A stretch of DNA of 60,150 bases, from NCBI GenBank assembly GCA_021838715.1, contig JAKCCX010000011.1:1-60150 (forward strand), read 5' to 3'. The DNA comes from Pseudomonadota bacterium. GTDB lineage: Bacteria > Pseudomonadota > Gammaproteobacteria > Burkholderiales > Burkholderiaceae_F. Made by a program: the position numbers and the translations under genes. The notes beneath the pieces are model-generated. The model saw only the letters and a list, made by a program, of their open reading frames with translations, was not told the origin of the DNA and did not search any database. Positions 53,235 through 60,150 of the stretch are shown piece by piece (the first letter of the stretch is position 1; each line of letters opens with the position of its first letter).

Positions 53235-54572
53235 ATGGTTTCGCCGCCGCCTTTCCCAACCGGTTGGATTGCAGGGATTCTCGCGCTGTCGCCGCGGGAC
53301 ATCCTGTTCGGCTACGCCTTTTTCTATCCGTTGATGATGTCCTGGATGTGGATGATCGGCGGATTGTGGTATTTCATCCGATGGGAGCTTCCGCAGCGGG
53401 GCGGCCCGGAGCATCCGCCGGAGTTGCGCCATGCGCCGCCGGCCAGCATCCTGATTCCCTGCTTCAACGAAGAGCAGAACGTCCGGGATACCGTTGCCTA
53501 TGCCCTGGCAACCGAGTACCCGCAGTTCGAGGTCATCGCGATCAACGATGGATCGAAGGACCGGACCGCGCAGATTCTCGATGAACTCGCTGCGCAGGAT
53601 CCACGCCTGCGCGTCGTCCATCTCGGCGCGAATCAGGGAAAGGCGCTGGCCTTGCGTGCCGGCGCGATCTCCGCCCGGCACGAGTTCCTGATCTGCATCG
53701 ACGGCGATGCCCTGCTGCATCCCCGCGCCGTGGCGTGGATGATGACGCATTTCGCGGCAGGAGGGCGCGTGGGCGCGGTGACCGGGAACCCGCGCATTCT
53801 CAATCGATCCAGCCTGCTGGGGAAACTGCAGGTCGGGGAGTTCTCGTCGATCATCGGCTTGCTCAAGCGGGCGCAGCGCGTATACGGCCGGATCTTCACG
53901 GTGTCGGGCGTCATCGTGGGATACCGCCGGACCGCGCTCCATCGGGTCGGTTACTGGTCGGAGGACATGAGCACCGAGGATATCGACATCTCCTGGCGGT
54001 TGCAGATGGACCACTGGGATATCCGGTACGAGCCCGAGTCGCTTTGCTACATCTACATGCCGGAAACGTTCCGGGGGTTGTGGCGGCAGCGCATGCGTTG
54101 GGCTCGCGGCGGGGTCGAGGTGCTCCGCAAACACGGATCGAAACTTTTTTCCTGGCGCCGCCGACGGTTCTGGCTGGTGGCGCTCGAGTACGCCGCGTCG
54201 GTGGTCTGGTCCTATGTCATCACGCTGGTCATCCTGTTGTACTTCGTCGGGCTCGTCGTGCCGCTGCCGCCGTCCTGGCGCGTTGCCACGCTGTTGCCGC
54301 AGTGGAACGGCGTCATGCTGGGCCTCACCGCAATGGCCCAGTTCGGCGTCAGCCTGTTGATCGACCGCCGCTATGAGGAAAGGCGGCACTTCCTGCGGAA
54401 TTACTTCTGGATCATCTGGTATCCGATGGCGTTTTGGCTGCTGACGACGATGACGACCGTGGTGGCCGTGCCGCAAACCTTGCTGCGACAGCGCCCCACC
54501 CGCGCGCGTTGGGTCAGCCCGGATCGGGGGATCGGACGGTCGGGTACGCCGGGTTCGGAGGAGCGGGGATGA
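53235..54572 (+). CDS. pgaC: PgaC, PNAG synthase (family 2 glycosyltransferase)
   Basis: The 445-residue inner-membrane enzyme polymerises UDP-GlcNAc. Membrane helices lie at both ends (MMSWMWMIGGLWYFI; SYVITLVILLYFVGLVV). Catalytic motifs are ASILIPCFNEEQN, FEVIAINDGSKD, CIDGDALLHP, STEDIDISWRL and the QRMRW of WRQRMRWARGG. With PgaD it is activated by cyclic di-GMP in E. coli. It begins directly after the pgaB stop. Confidence 0.95.
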   Translation: MVSPPPFPTGWIAGILALSPRDILFGYAFFYPLMMSWMWMIGGLWYFIRWELPQRGGPEHPPELRHAPPASILIPCFNEEQNVRDTVAYALATEYPQFEVIAINDGSKDRTAQILDELAAQDPRLRVVHLGANQGKALALRAGAISARHEFLICIDGDALLHPRAVAWMMTHFAAGGRVGAVTGNPRILNRSSLLGKLQVGEFSSIIGLLKRAQRVYGRIFTVSGVIVGYRRTALHRVGYWSEDMSTEDIDISWRLQMDHWDIRYEPESLCYIYMPETFRGLWRQRMRWARGGVEVLRKHGSKLFSWRRRRFWLVALEYAASVVWSYVITLVILLYFVGLVVPLPPSWRVATLLPQWNGVMLGLTAMAQFGVSLLIDRRYEERRHFLRNYFWIIWYPMAFWLLTTMTTVVAVPQTLLRQRPTRARWVSPDRGIGRSGTPGSEERG

Positions 54573-55072
54573 CCGAGCGGTCGCGTCCGCGCATTCCGGC
54601 GATCGTGCGCCGCCCGGATCTCATCGGCGTGACGAGCAAGGGGCTGTTTGCGGCCATGGGAGCCCTGGGGTGGTTCATCTGGCTGCACATGCTTTCGCCG
54701 CTGGCGGCCGCGCTGGCATGGTGGTTCGGATACCGCCGGTTCGAGGACTATGTTCTCGCCGATGCCGTGCGTACCGTGCAGACCTTGCGGATCTATGCCG
54801 TGGTGGTGGGCGCCGCCGGTGGCATGTTCATTTTCTGGAGCCTTTACAACTGGATCCGGTTTCGCCGGCGCGGCCGCCGCGGCGCGCCGGCATCGGTGCT
54901 GCCCGGGGAGATCGGGCGTGCGTTTGGGATCCCGGACGAGGCTGTGCTGGTGGCGCAGCGTGGCAAGGTCGTGATCTTCGACTTCGATGACGATGGACGA
55001 ATCCTGGATGTCCGTGCAGCCGATGCGGTCAGCGGGGACGGCGGATCGGCCGACGACGGCGTCGAGGTCTGA
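54569..55072 (+). CDS. pgaD: PgaD, PNAG synthase subunit
   Basis: A 167-residue protein with two membrane helices (MGALGWFIWLHMLSPLAAAL and YAVVVGAAGGMFIFWSLYNW) and the family's positively charged segment after the second (IRFRRRGRRG). In E. coli PgaC-PgaD binds cyclic di-GMP, which stabilises the synthase. The start overlaps the pgaC stop by four bases. The acidic C-terminus is longer than in enteric PgaD. Confidence 0.88.
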   Translation: MTERSRPRIPAIVRRPDLIGVTSKGLFAAMGALGWFIWLHMLSPLAAALAWWFGYRRFEDYVLADAVRTVQTLRIYAVVVGAAGGMFIFWSLYNWIRFRRRGRRGAPASVLPGEIGRAFGIPDEAVLVAQRGKVVIFDFDDDGRILDVRAADAVSGDGGSADDGVEV

Positions 55073-55090
55073 CGGGCGCCGCAGCCGCAA

Positions 55091-56911
55091 TCAGCCCCCG
55101 ATCCATCCCCTGCGCAGTCGCCGGACCGGAAGCGTCGGGCGCGGGTCGAGGGACAGTTTCCAGGAAACCGGAGGTTGCGCCCCGGTCCGTACCGTGAAAC
55201 GCAGCAGTTCATCGCGGCGGAATGCCAGGATTTCGGCATTTGTGCCGGGCGGGATTCGCGCGAGCAGCGCATCGAGCCGGTTGTGGCCGGCGCGCAATCC
55301 GTCGACGGCGACGATCTGGTCGCCGGCGGACAGGCCCGCGCGCTGGGCCGGCCCGCCATCGAAGGCGACACGGATCCGGCCGTCCGCCAGGTCGACCCGG
55401 CACCCGAGGCGGGCGAAGTGCAGCGGATCGGGCGTTGGTCCGGCGTCGACCCGCACCCCGAATTTCGGCAACAGCGCGGAGAGATCGGGGTCGTCGGTTT
55501 CCCGGGTCCAGGCGGCGATCCAGGGCCCGGCATCGACCCCCGTCGCCTCCAGGACGACGTCCGCGATCTCGTCCTCGGCGACGCCGGCGTAGTCCGCCCC
55601 GGCCTGCTTGTAGCGGCGCCAGAGATGGCGCATGACGTCGTCGAGGGATCGCCGCCCTGCCGTCTCGCGGCGGATCGACAGGTCCAGTGCAAGCGCCACC
55701 AGGGCGCCCTTCTGGTAGTAGCTCACGACGGCGTTCGGCGTGTTCTCGTCGGGCTTGTAGTACTTGATCCAGGCGTCGAAGGAACTCTCGGCCAGGCTTT
55801 GCTTGCGCCGCCCGCCGTGCTGCAGGACCGAAGCCATCGTCCGCGTGAGCGTGTCGAGGTACTGCTCGCGGCGGAGCAGGCCGCAGCGCACCAGCGCCAG
55901 GTCGTCGTAGTAAGAGGTGAATCCTTCGAACACCCAGAGGAGCGTGGTGTGGTTCTCGCGGGTGAGGTCGTAGGGGATGAACGCGGCGGGGCGGATCCGT
56001 TTGACGTGCCAGGAGTGGAAGTACTCATGGCTTGCAAGGCCGAGGAAGCGGCGGTACCCCTCGGTGCTCGCCTGCATCCCGACATGGGGCAGGTCGTCGC
56101 GGCGGCATAGCAGTGCCGTGCTGGCGCGGTGCTCGAGGCCGCCGTAGCCGTCGTCGACGGCAAGGGTCAGGAACGTGTAGCGGGCGAACGGCGGCATGCG
56201 CGAGCGCGGCTCGAACATGCGCGCATGTGCGGCGCAGACCTGCGCCAGATCCGAGGCCAGTCGTTTGGGATCGAGGTGCGGGCCGGCGCCCGTTACGGCG
56301 ACGTCATGCGGCACGCCCTGGACGTCGAAGCGCAGCGAAACGAAGCGGCCCATTTCCACGGGCGCATCGATCAGTTCGTCATAGTCCTTGGCGCGATAGC
56401 GGCCGAATCCGCCCCGTGCGGTTCCTGCGCAGGGTTCGAGCGCGGTGGCCAGGTGCCAGTCGCGGGCCGCCGGATCCTCGGGGGCGAGGATTTCGATCTC
56501 GCAGGGGTCCCGTTCCCGGCCCACGGGAAGCAGGAACACGCTCGAGCCGTTGAAAAAGCCGTGCGTGGTGTCGAGATGCGCGGCGCGTACCGAAAGATCG
56601 TGGGCATAGACCTCGTATGCGAGCGTGAGGGATGCGGGCTTTGCGGGGACCCGGCGGCGGGCCGCCGCCCCGATCGGCGCGCAGCGCCAGGTGTGCTTGT
56701 CGATTTTCTCGATCGGCACCGGTCGCCCCCGCCCGTCCCGGGCGTGCACGCGCAGGACGCTGCGCGCGAAGTCACGGATCATGTAGCTGCCGGGGATCCA
56801 GGCGGGGAGGAGGAATCGCTGCTCGTGCAGGTCGGGATCGTCGATCCGGACGGTGACGTGGAACGTGTTTCTGCCGAGATCGACGGGGCGGATTGCGTAA
56901 TGCGTAGTCAT
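55091..56911 (-). CDS. M61-family glycyl aminopeptidase with PDZ domain
   Basis: The 606-residue metallopeptidase has the zinc motif HEYFHSWHVKRIRP with the second Glu ligand in LLWVFEGFTSYYDD. N-terminal domain residues 1-180 are beta-rich; a PDZ domain follows the catalytic part (about 480-570, GLSAGDQIVAVDGLRAG). No signal peptide, so it is cytoplasmic, unlike secreted relatives. Convergent with pgaD and divergent from the GGDEF/EAL gene. Confidence 0.9.
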   Translation of the reverse strand: MTTHYAIRPVDLGRNTFHVTVRIDDPDLHEQRFLLPAWIPGSYMIRDFARSVLRVHARDGRGRPVPIEKIDKHTWRCAPIGAAARRRVPAKPASLTLAYEVYAHDLSVRAAHLDTTHGFFNGSSVFLLPVGRERDPCEIEILAPEDPAARDWHLATALEPCAGTARGGFGRYRAKDYDELIDAPVEMGRFVSLRFDVQGVPHDVAVTGAGPHLDPKRLASDLAQVCAAHARMFEPRSRMPPFARYTFLTLAVDDGYGGLEHRASTALLCRRDDLPHVGMQASTEGYRRFLGLASHEYFHSWHVKRIRPAAFIPYDLTRENHTTLLWVFEGFTSYYDDLALVRCGLLRREQYLDTLTRTMASVLQHGGRRKQSLAESSFDAWIKYYKPDENTPNAVVSYYQKGALVALALDLSIRRETAGRRSLDDVMRHLWRRYKQAGADYAGVAEDEIADVVLEATGVDAGPWIAAWTRETDDPDLSALLPKFGVRVDAGPTPDPLHFARLGCRVDLADGRIRVAFDGGPAQRAGLSAGDQIVAVDGLRAGHNRLDALLARIPPGTNAEILAFRRDELLRFTVRTGAQPPVSWKLSLDPRPTLPVRRLRRGWIGG

Positions 56912-56994
56912 GGCAACAATATTACGGAACTATTGAAAAATACTGGATTTTTTTGCCCAGGACATGGCAGAATCCTTCTCCGGTCCGAGCCGGA

Positions 56995-59628
56995 ATGCGG
57001 TTCCCAGAAGTGCTCCGGGGATCGGGCCAGATCGGAGGCGCGTTGGGTTTTGCCGTTATCCCACTTCGTCAGTCCGCGCTGGAATCTACGCTTCAGCAGG
57101 AAGCGTTCGAACATCTTCCTCTGGCCTGCGTCTGTCTGAACGCTTCGGCGCAAATTCTCGCCGCCAATCGCGCGTTCGCGCGGATGGTCGGAGCCGCCGA
57201 GGGCGGACTCGTCGGGAGCAATCTCGCCGAATTGCCGCTCGTTGCGCGCCCGCGGGCGTTCCCGCGGCGCTGGTCCCGGTTCTGGATCCGCCTCCTCGAG
57301 CGCAGAACCATGGCCCTGCGCGTGCGTGGCGGCGCGCTGCGCGGCAAGCGCCTCACGCTCCATATCTCGGCATCGATGCCGCGCAGCGACGGCGAGTTGA
57401 TCGCCGTTTTGCTGATTCGCGAATCCGGCATGGATGTCGCGGTGCGTTTGGGGGCGGCGCAGTCGGCGGCGTATGCCGACCCGGCGGTGGCGGCGACGGT
57501 GTTGTTGGCGCCGGATCGGCGGGTCTTGACGGCGGCGGGGCGGATTGGCGGCTTTCTGGGGGTGCGCGCCGTCGAGGCCCAAGGGGTGCCGTTCGAATAC
57601 CTGCTGGACGAGGCGACGGCGCGGGAGTTTCTGCTTGCGGTCGATGGACTGCCGTCCCGCCCGATCCGTGCGGAGGTCACGCTTTCCGGAATGATGCGGA
57701 ATATCGCCGAGGGTGCGACGGCGCGGCGCATCGCCCTGACGGTGACGAATTTCGTCGGGGTCATGGGGATCGACGGCCTCCTGGTGCAGGTGCGCGATGC
57801 GGCGGAAGAGGGCGGCGTACAGGCGCCCGCCAGCCGCCTCGGGGACCGCCTGCTGCAGATGACGGTGCAGTCCCATGCGGACTTCCTGCAGTCCCTCGCG
57901 GGGGTGCTGCAGTCGAGTGCCGATGCCCTGCGGGCATCGATCGTGGGGTTCTGGCGGACGGATCGGACGTCCGGAAAGCTGGTTTGCGAGGCGGTGTACT
58001 CGCGGCCGGAACAACGGTTGCTGCGCGACTGGGTCGGCATGCCGTTCCCGGAGGTCGGCGTCGTCGAGCCGATGGCGCGCCTGCACGATCGCGCCCCGCT
58101 CGCGCTCGACGACCTTGGGCGGGATGACGCGGGTCGAAGGGGGGCGCGGTGGCGCGGGATCCGTGCATTCTTGTCCGCGCCGGTCCTGATCGAGGGCGAG
58201 CCGGCCGGGGTGATCGCCGCGGCCGATACGGTACCGCGGCGCTGGACGGACGAGGAGGTGGGCTTCGTCGCGAGCGCGGGGCTCATGGTGTCGCTGACCC
58301 TGGAAGCGGCCCAGCGCGCCGAAGTCGAGGGCCGGGTCGAGCAGCTGGCCTGGTATGACGCGCTCACCGGGTTGCCGAACCGCAACCTTCTCCGGGAATC
58401 GTTGCGGGACGCCCTGTCGTCGGCCGCCGAAAACAAGACGCGGGTCGGCGTGCTGCTCATCGACCTGGACCGCTTCAAGGACGTCAACGACACGCTCGGC
58501 CATCTGGTCGGCGATTCCCTGATCAAGTCGGTTGCGGACACCCTTCGCCAGGTCGCCGGCGGAGAGGCGGTGGCCCGGCTGGGCGGCGACGAGTTTGTCG
58601 TCGTCTATGACGGGTTCTCGCATCGCCAGGAGGTGGCCCAGCTCGCCGCCCAGGTCGCGGGGGCGCTCCATCGCAGCGATTTCGTTCCCAACGTCATGGC
58701 GCAGGTTTCGGCGTCGATCGGCGTGGCCTTGTACCCGGAGCACGGTCGGGAAATCGGAACCCTGCTCAAGTACGCGGACGCCGCCATGTATCAGGCCAAG
58801 CGCGACGGCGGGAACCAGGTGCGTTTCTTCAATCCCATCCGGTACGAGCGGGAGGCCCAGGAATTGCGCCTGGGCGTGGAATTGGCGCGGGCGGTGCAGG
58901 CCGAGTCGCCCCAGCTCTTCCTCGAGTACCAGCCGCAGGTCGACATGACCACGCGCCGGGTCGTGGGTCTGGAGGCGCTCGTGCGCTGGCGCCACCCGGT
59001 TCGCGGTGTCCTGATGCCCGATCGGTTCATCGAGGCGGCCGAAACGGGCAGGTTGTCGGAGCGGATCACCTCCTGGGTCGTGCATGAGGCCTGTGCCCAG
59101 ATCGTGCGGTGGCGTCAGGCCCACCCCGAGTTCGACATCCCGATCTCGGTCAACGTCGCCGGGCGGGAGTTCGGCTCCAATACCTTGCCGGCGCTGGTGC
59201 GCTCGGCCCTGGCGCGCTTCAATGTCGACCCCCGAATGATCAACCTGGAGGTGACCGAACGCACGGTCATCCGCGACGGCGAAGCCGACAACGACGTCAT
59301 CGGCGAATTGCGCGCGCTCGGCGTCGGCCTGGTGCTGGACGACTTCGGAACCGGCTATTCGACTCTCGGCTATCTCCGCCGCCTGCCGATCCGGGCGATC
59401 AAGATCGATCGGATGTTCGTCGAGGGTCTGCCGCACGACCCGGATGGCTGCGCCATCGTCCATGCCCTGCTTGCCGTCGCCCGGCATTTCCGCCTTGCCG
59501 TGGTTGCCGAGGGCGTGGAGCGCGAGGAGCAGGCCGGGTATCTCCATGCCCAGGGCTGCGCCTATGCCCAGGGAAACCTGTTCGCGCGGCCGATGTCCGC
59601 GGCCGAAATCGAGGGCCTGATCGCCTAG
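56995..59628 (+). CDS. PAS-GAF-GGDEF-EAL cyclic di-GMP signalling protein
   Basis: About 877 residues from ATG 56995 (a TTG at 56953 would add 14). A PAS-like region (EHLPLACVCLNASAQILAAN) and a further sensor segment are followed by a GAF domain (about 285-450), GGDEF (intact RLGGDEFVVVYDG, with YDALTGLPNRNLL at its start) and EAL (LEALVRWRHPVRG, DDFGTGYSTLGYL, AEGVEREEQ). Both catalytic motifs are intact, so it may make or break down cyclic di-GMP. No membrane helix is seen. Neighbouring pgaCD is a cyclic di-GMP-dependent synthase. Confidence 0.93.
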   Translation: MRFPEVLRGSGQIGGALGFAVIPLRQSALESTLQQEAFEHLPLACVCLNASAQILAANRAFARMVGAAEGGLVGSNLAELPLVARPRAFPRRWSRFWIRLLERRTMALRVRGGALRGKRLTLHISASMPRSDGELIAVLLIRESGMDVAVRLGAAQSAAYADPAVAATVLLAPDRRVLTAAGRIGGFLGVRAVEAQGVPFEYLLDEATAREFLLAVDGLPSRPIRAEVTLSGMMRNIAEGATARRIALTVTNFVGVMGIDGLLVQVRDAAEEGGVQAPASRLGDRLLQMTVQSHADFLQSLAGVLQSSADALRASIVGFWRTDRTSGKLVCEAVYSRPEQRLLRDWVGMPFPEVGVVEPMARLHDRAPLALDDLGRDDAGRRGARWRGIRAFLSAPVLIEGEPAGVIAAADTVPRRWTDEEVGFVASAGLMVSLTLEAAQRAEVEGRVEQLAWYDALTGLPNRNLLRESLRDALSSAAENKTRVGVLLIDLDRFKDVNDTLGHLVGDSLIKSVADTLRQVAGGEAVARLGGDEFVVVYDGFSHRQEVAQLAAQVAGALHRSDFVPNVMAQVSASIGVALYPEHGREIGTLLKYADAAMYQAKRDGGNQVRFFNPIRYEREAQELRLGVELARAVQAESPQLFLEYQPQVDMTTRRVVGLEALVRWRHPVRGVLMPDRFIEAAETGRLSERITSWVVHEACAQIVRWRQAHPEFDIPISVNVAGREFGSNTLPALVRSALARFNVDPRMINLEVTERTVIRDGEADNDVIGELRALGVGLVLDDFGTGYSTLGYLRRLPIRAIKIDRMFVEGLPHDPDGCAIVHALLAVARHFRLAVVAEGVEREEQAGYLHAQGCAYAQGNLFARPMSAAEIEGLIA

Positions 59629-59672
59629 GGCGCCGCCCTCGCCCCCGCCCTCGCCCCCGTCGGGCGGCCTGT

Positions 59673-59698
59673 CGGCCCTCCGAAATGGCCGATTTTTT
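59673..59698 (+). terminator. Intrinsic terminator of the GGDEF/EAL gene
   Basis: CGGCC and GGCCG form a short stem followed by GATTTTTTCC and more T-rich sequence, 44 bases after the stop. Confidence 0.65.
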
Positions 59699-59723
59699 CC
59701 TTTTTATATCAAATGCTTGCAAA

Positions 59724-59744
59724 GGCCCTCAGAGAGGGCCATTT
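59724..59744 (+). terminator. Second hairpin upstream of the rRNA promoter
   Basis: GGCCCTC-AGA-GAGGGCC followed by ATTTT. It lies just ahead of the rRNA -35 box and would insulate the rRNA promoter from upstream transcription. Confidence 0.6.
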
Positions 59745-59750
59745 TCAAAT

Positions 59751-59779
59751 TTGACAGGACTCTTTCTCATCCCCATAAT
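59751..59779 (+). promoter_or_regulatory. rRNA operon promoter
   Basis: TTGACA (59751-59756), a 17-base spacer and CATAAT (59774-59779) form a near-consensus sigma-70 promoter about 250 bases before 16S rRNA. The AT-rich bases before the -35 box (ATTTTCAAAT) may act as an UP element. Confidence 0.75.
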
Positions 59780-59844
59780 CTCGTTTCTCTGCTGCTCGCG
59801 CTGCAAAACGCAAGTGCCCCTGGTACTTGCCTGGCGGGTGGCGG

Positions 59845-59857
59845 TGTTCTTTAACAA
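59845..59857 (+). promoter_or_regulatory. boxA-like antitermination site of the rRNA leader
   Basis: TGTTCTTTAACAA differs at one position from the E. coli rrn boxA TGCTCTTTAACAA, bound by NusB-S10 to prevent premature Rho termination. The rest of the leader (59780-60031) shows no gene. Confidence 0.75.
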
Positions 59858-60031
59858 GAGAAACAACCGATAAGCGTGGGCGCTTGATGGGTAGGCGCAA
59901 CCGCACGACGGTCCCGGTTTCGGGTTCGTTGGCGGATTGTCTCAACTCAAAGAGTAGCTCACGGATTGAAGTAACGATCAATTCCGCGAGTATAGAAAGC
60001 GGACGTACGTAAGTATGTTTGCTAAGGATTT

Positions 60032-60150
60032 GAACTGAAGAGTTTGATCCTGGCTCAGATTGAACGCTGGCGGCATGCTTTACACATGCAAGTCGAACGG
60101 CAGCACGGGGGCAACCCTGGTGGCGAGTGGCGAACGGGTGAGTAATACAT
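60032..60150 (+). rRNA. rrs: 16S ribosomal RNA, 5' end (runs off the window)
   Basis: GAACTGAAGAGTTTGATCC is the start of mature 16S rRNA, followed by GGCTCAG, the region GAACGCTGGCGGCATGC and GAACGGGTGAGTAATACAT. The sequence is of betaproteobacterial, Burkholderiales-like type. The start is placed by alignment to the E. coli 16S end AAATTGAAGAG from memory and may be off by a few bases. Confidence 0.97.

Noticed and set aside
52065-54476. 803-residue minus-strand open frame
   Set aside because: Antisense of pgaB and pgaC; no recognisable domain.
56908-59547. 879-residue minus-strand open frame
   Set aside because: Antisense of the GGDEF/EAL gene, with Arg/His/Pro-rich composition typical of shadows.

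Overview
The window comes from a high-GC betaproteobacterium. The last 119 bases are the 5' end of a 16S rRNA gene whose opening sequence (TGAACTGAAGAGTTTGATCC, then GGCGGCATGCTTTACACATG) is typical of Burkholderiales. Gene content points to a chemotrophic sulfur oxidiser: a nearly complete reverse-type Dsr pathway, several TusA/DsrE sulfur carriers and a sulfide:quinone oxidoreductase-like flavoprotein.

0.3-12.5 kb, all on the + strand, reads as one operon of tightly packed genes: a large secreted repeat protein with a lipase-like head (5' end cut off by an ISL3-type insertion sequence), a TPR-sulfotransferase, a subtilase with Sel1 repeats, a TolC-type outer-membrane channel, cysD and cysNC. 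The last two make PAPS, the sulfotransferase donor. The set (sulfotransferase + own PAPS supply + secretion channel + protease + large Tyr-rich exported protein) resembles the Xanthomonas Rax sulfated-peptide system in logic, but with a different substrate and enzyme architecture. An IS256-family element with an 8-bp target duplication has split the 3' end of cysD from the rest of the operon.

12.5-16 kb is a small integrated element of lower GC: tyrosine integrase, small DNA-binding protein and rolling-circle-type replication initiator. On its right side lies an eight-codon stub that matches the N-terminus of TrpG, with a good ribosome binding site.

16.3-22.2 kb (- strand): mscL, dsrH, dsrF, dsrE, a FadL-type porin, a DsrE2-type protein, TusA, a TauD-like dioxygenase and two unrecognised small proteins. 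22.6-34.8 kb (+ strand): dsrA, dsrB, dsrC, dsrM, dsrK, dsrL, dsrJ, dsrO, dsrP, dsrN and a uroporphyrinogen-III methyltransferase. Together these supply siroheme amide, sulfite reductase, the DsrMKJOP membrane complex, the DsrL reductase and the DsrEFH/TusA/DsrC sulfur relay. 34.8-37.4 kb (- strand) is a soluble NarX-like kinase, a NarL-like regulator and a conserved protein of unknown role.

37.6-44.9 kb is housekeeping: trpE, gph, rpe, a DsbC-like thiol protein, a UbiH-like monooxygenase, nadA and nadC. 45.0-47.6 kb is a second sulfur operon (DsrE-like, TusA, SQR-like, DUF1641). 47.8-59.6 kb holds ung, the pgaABCD biofilm polysaccharide operon, an M61 peptidase and a PAS/GAF/GGDEF/EAL protein. 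The window ends with a terminator, an rRNA promoter, a boxA-like antiterminator and the start of 16S rRNA.
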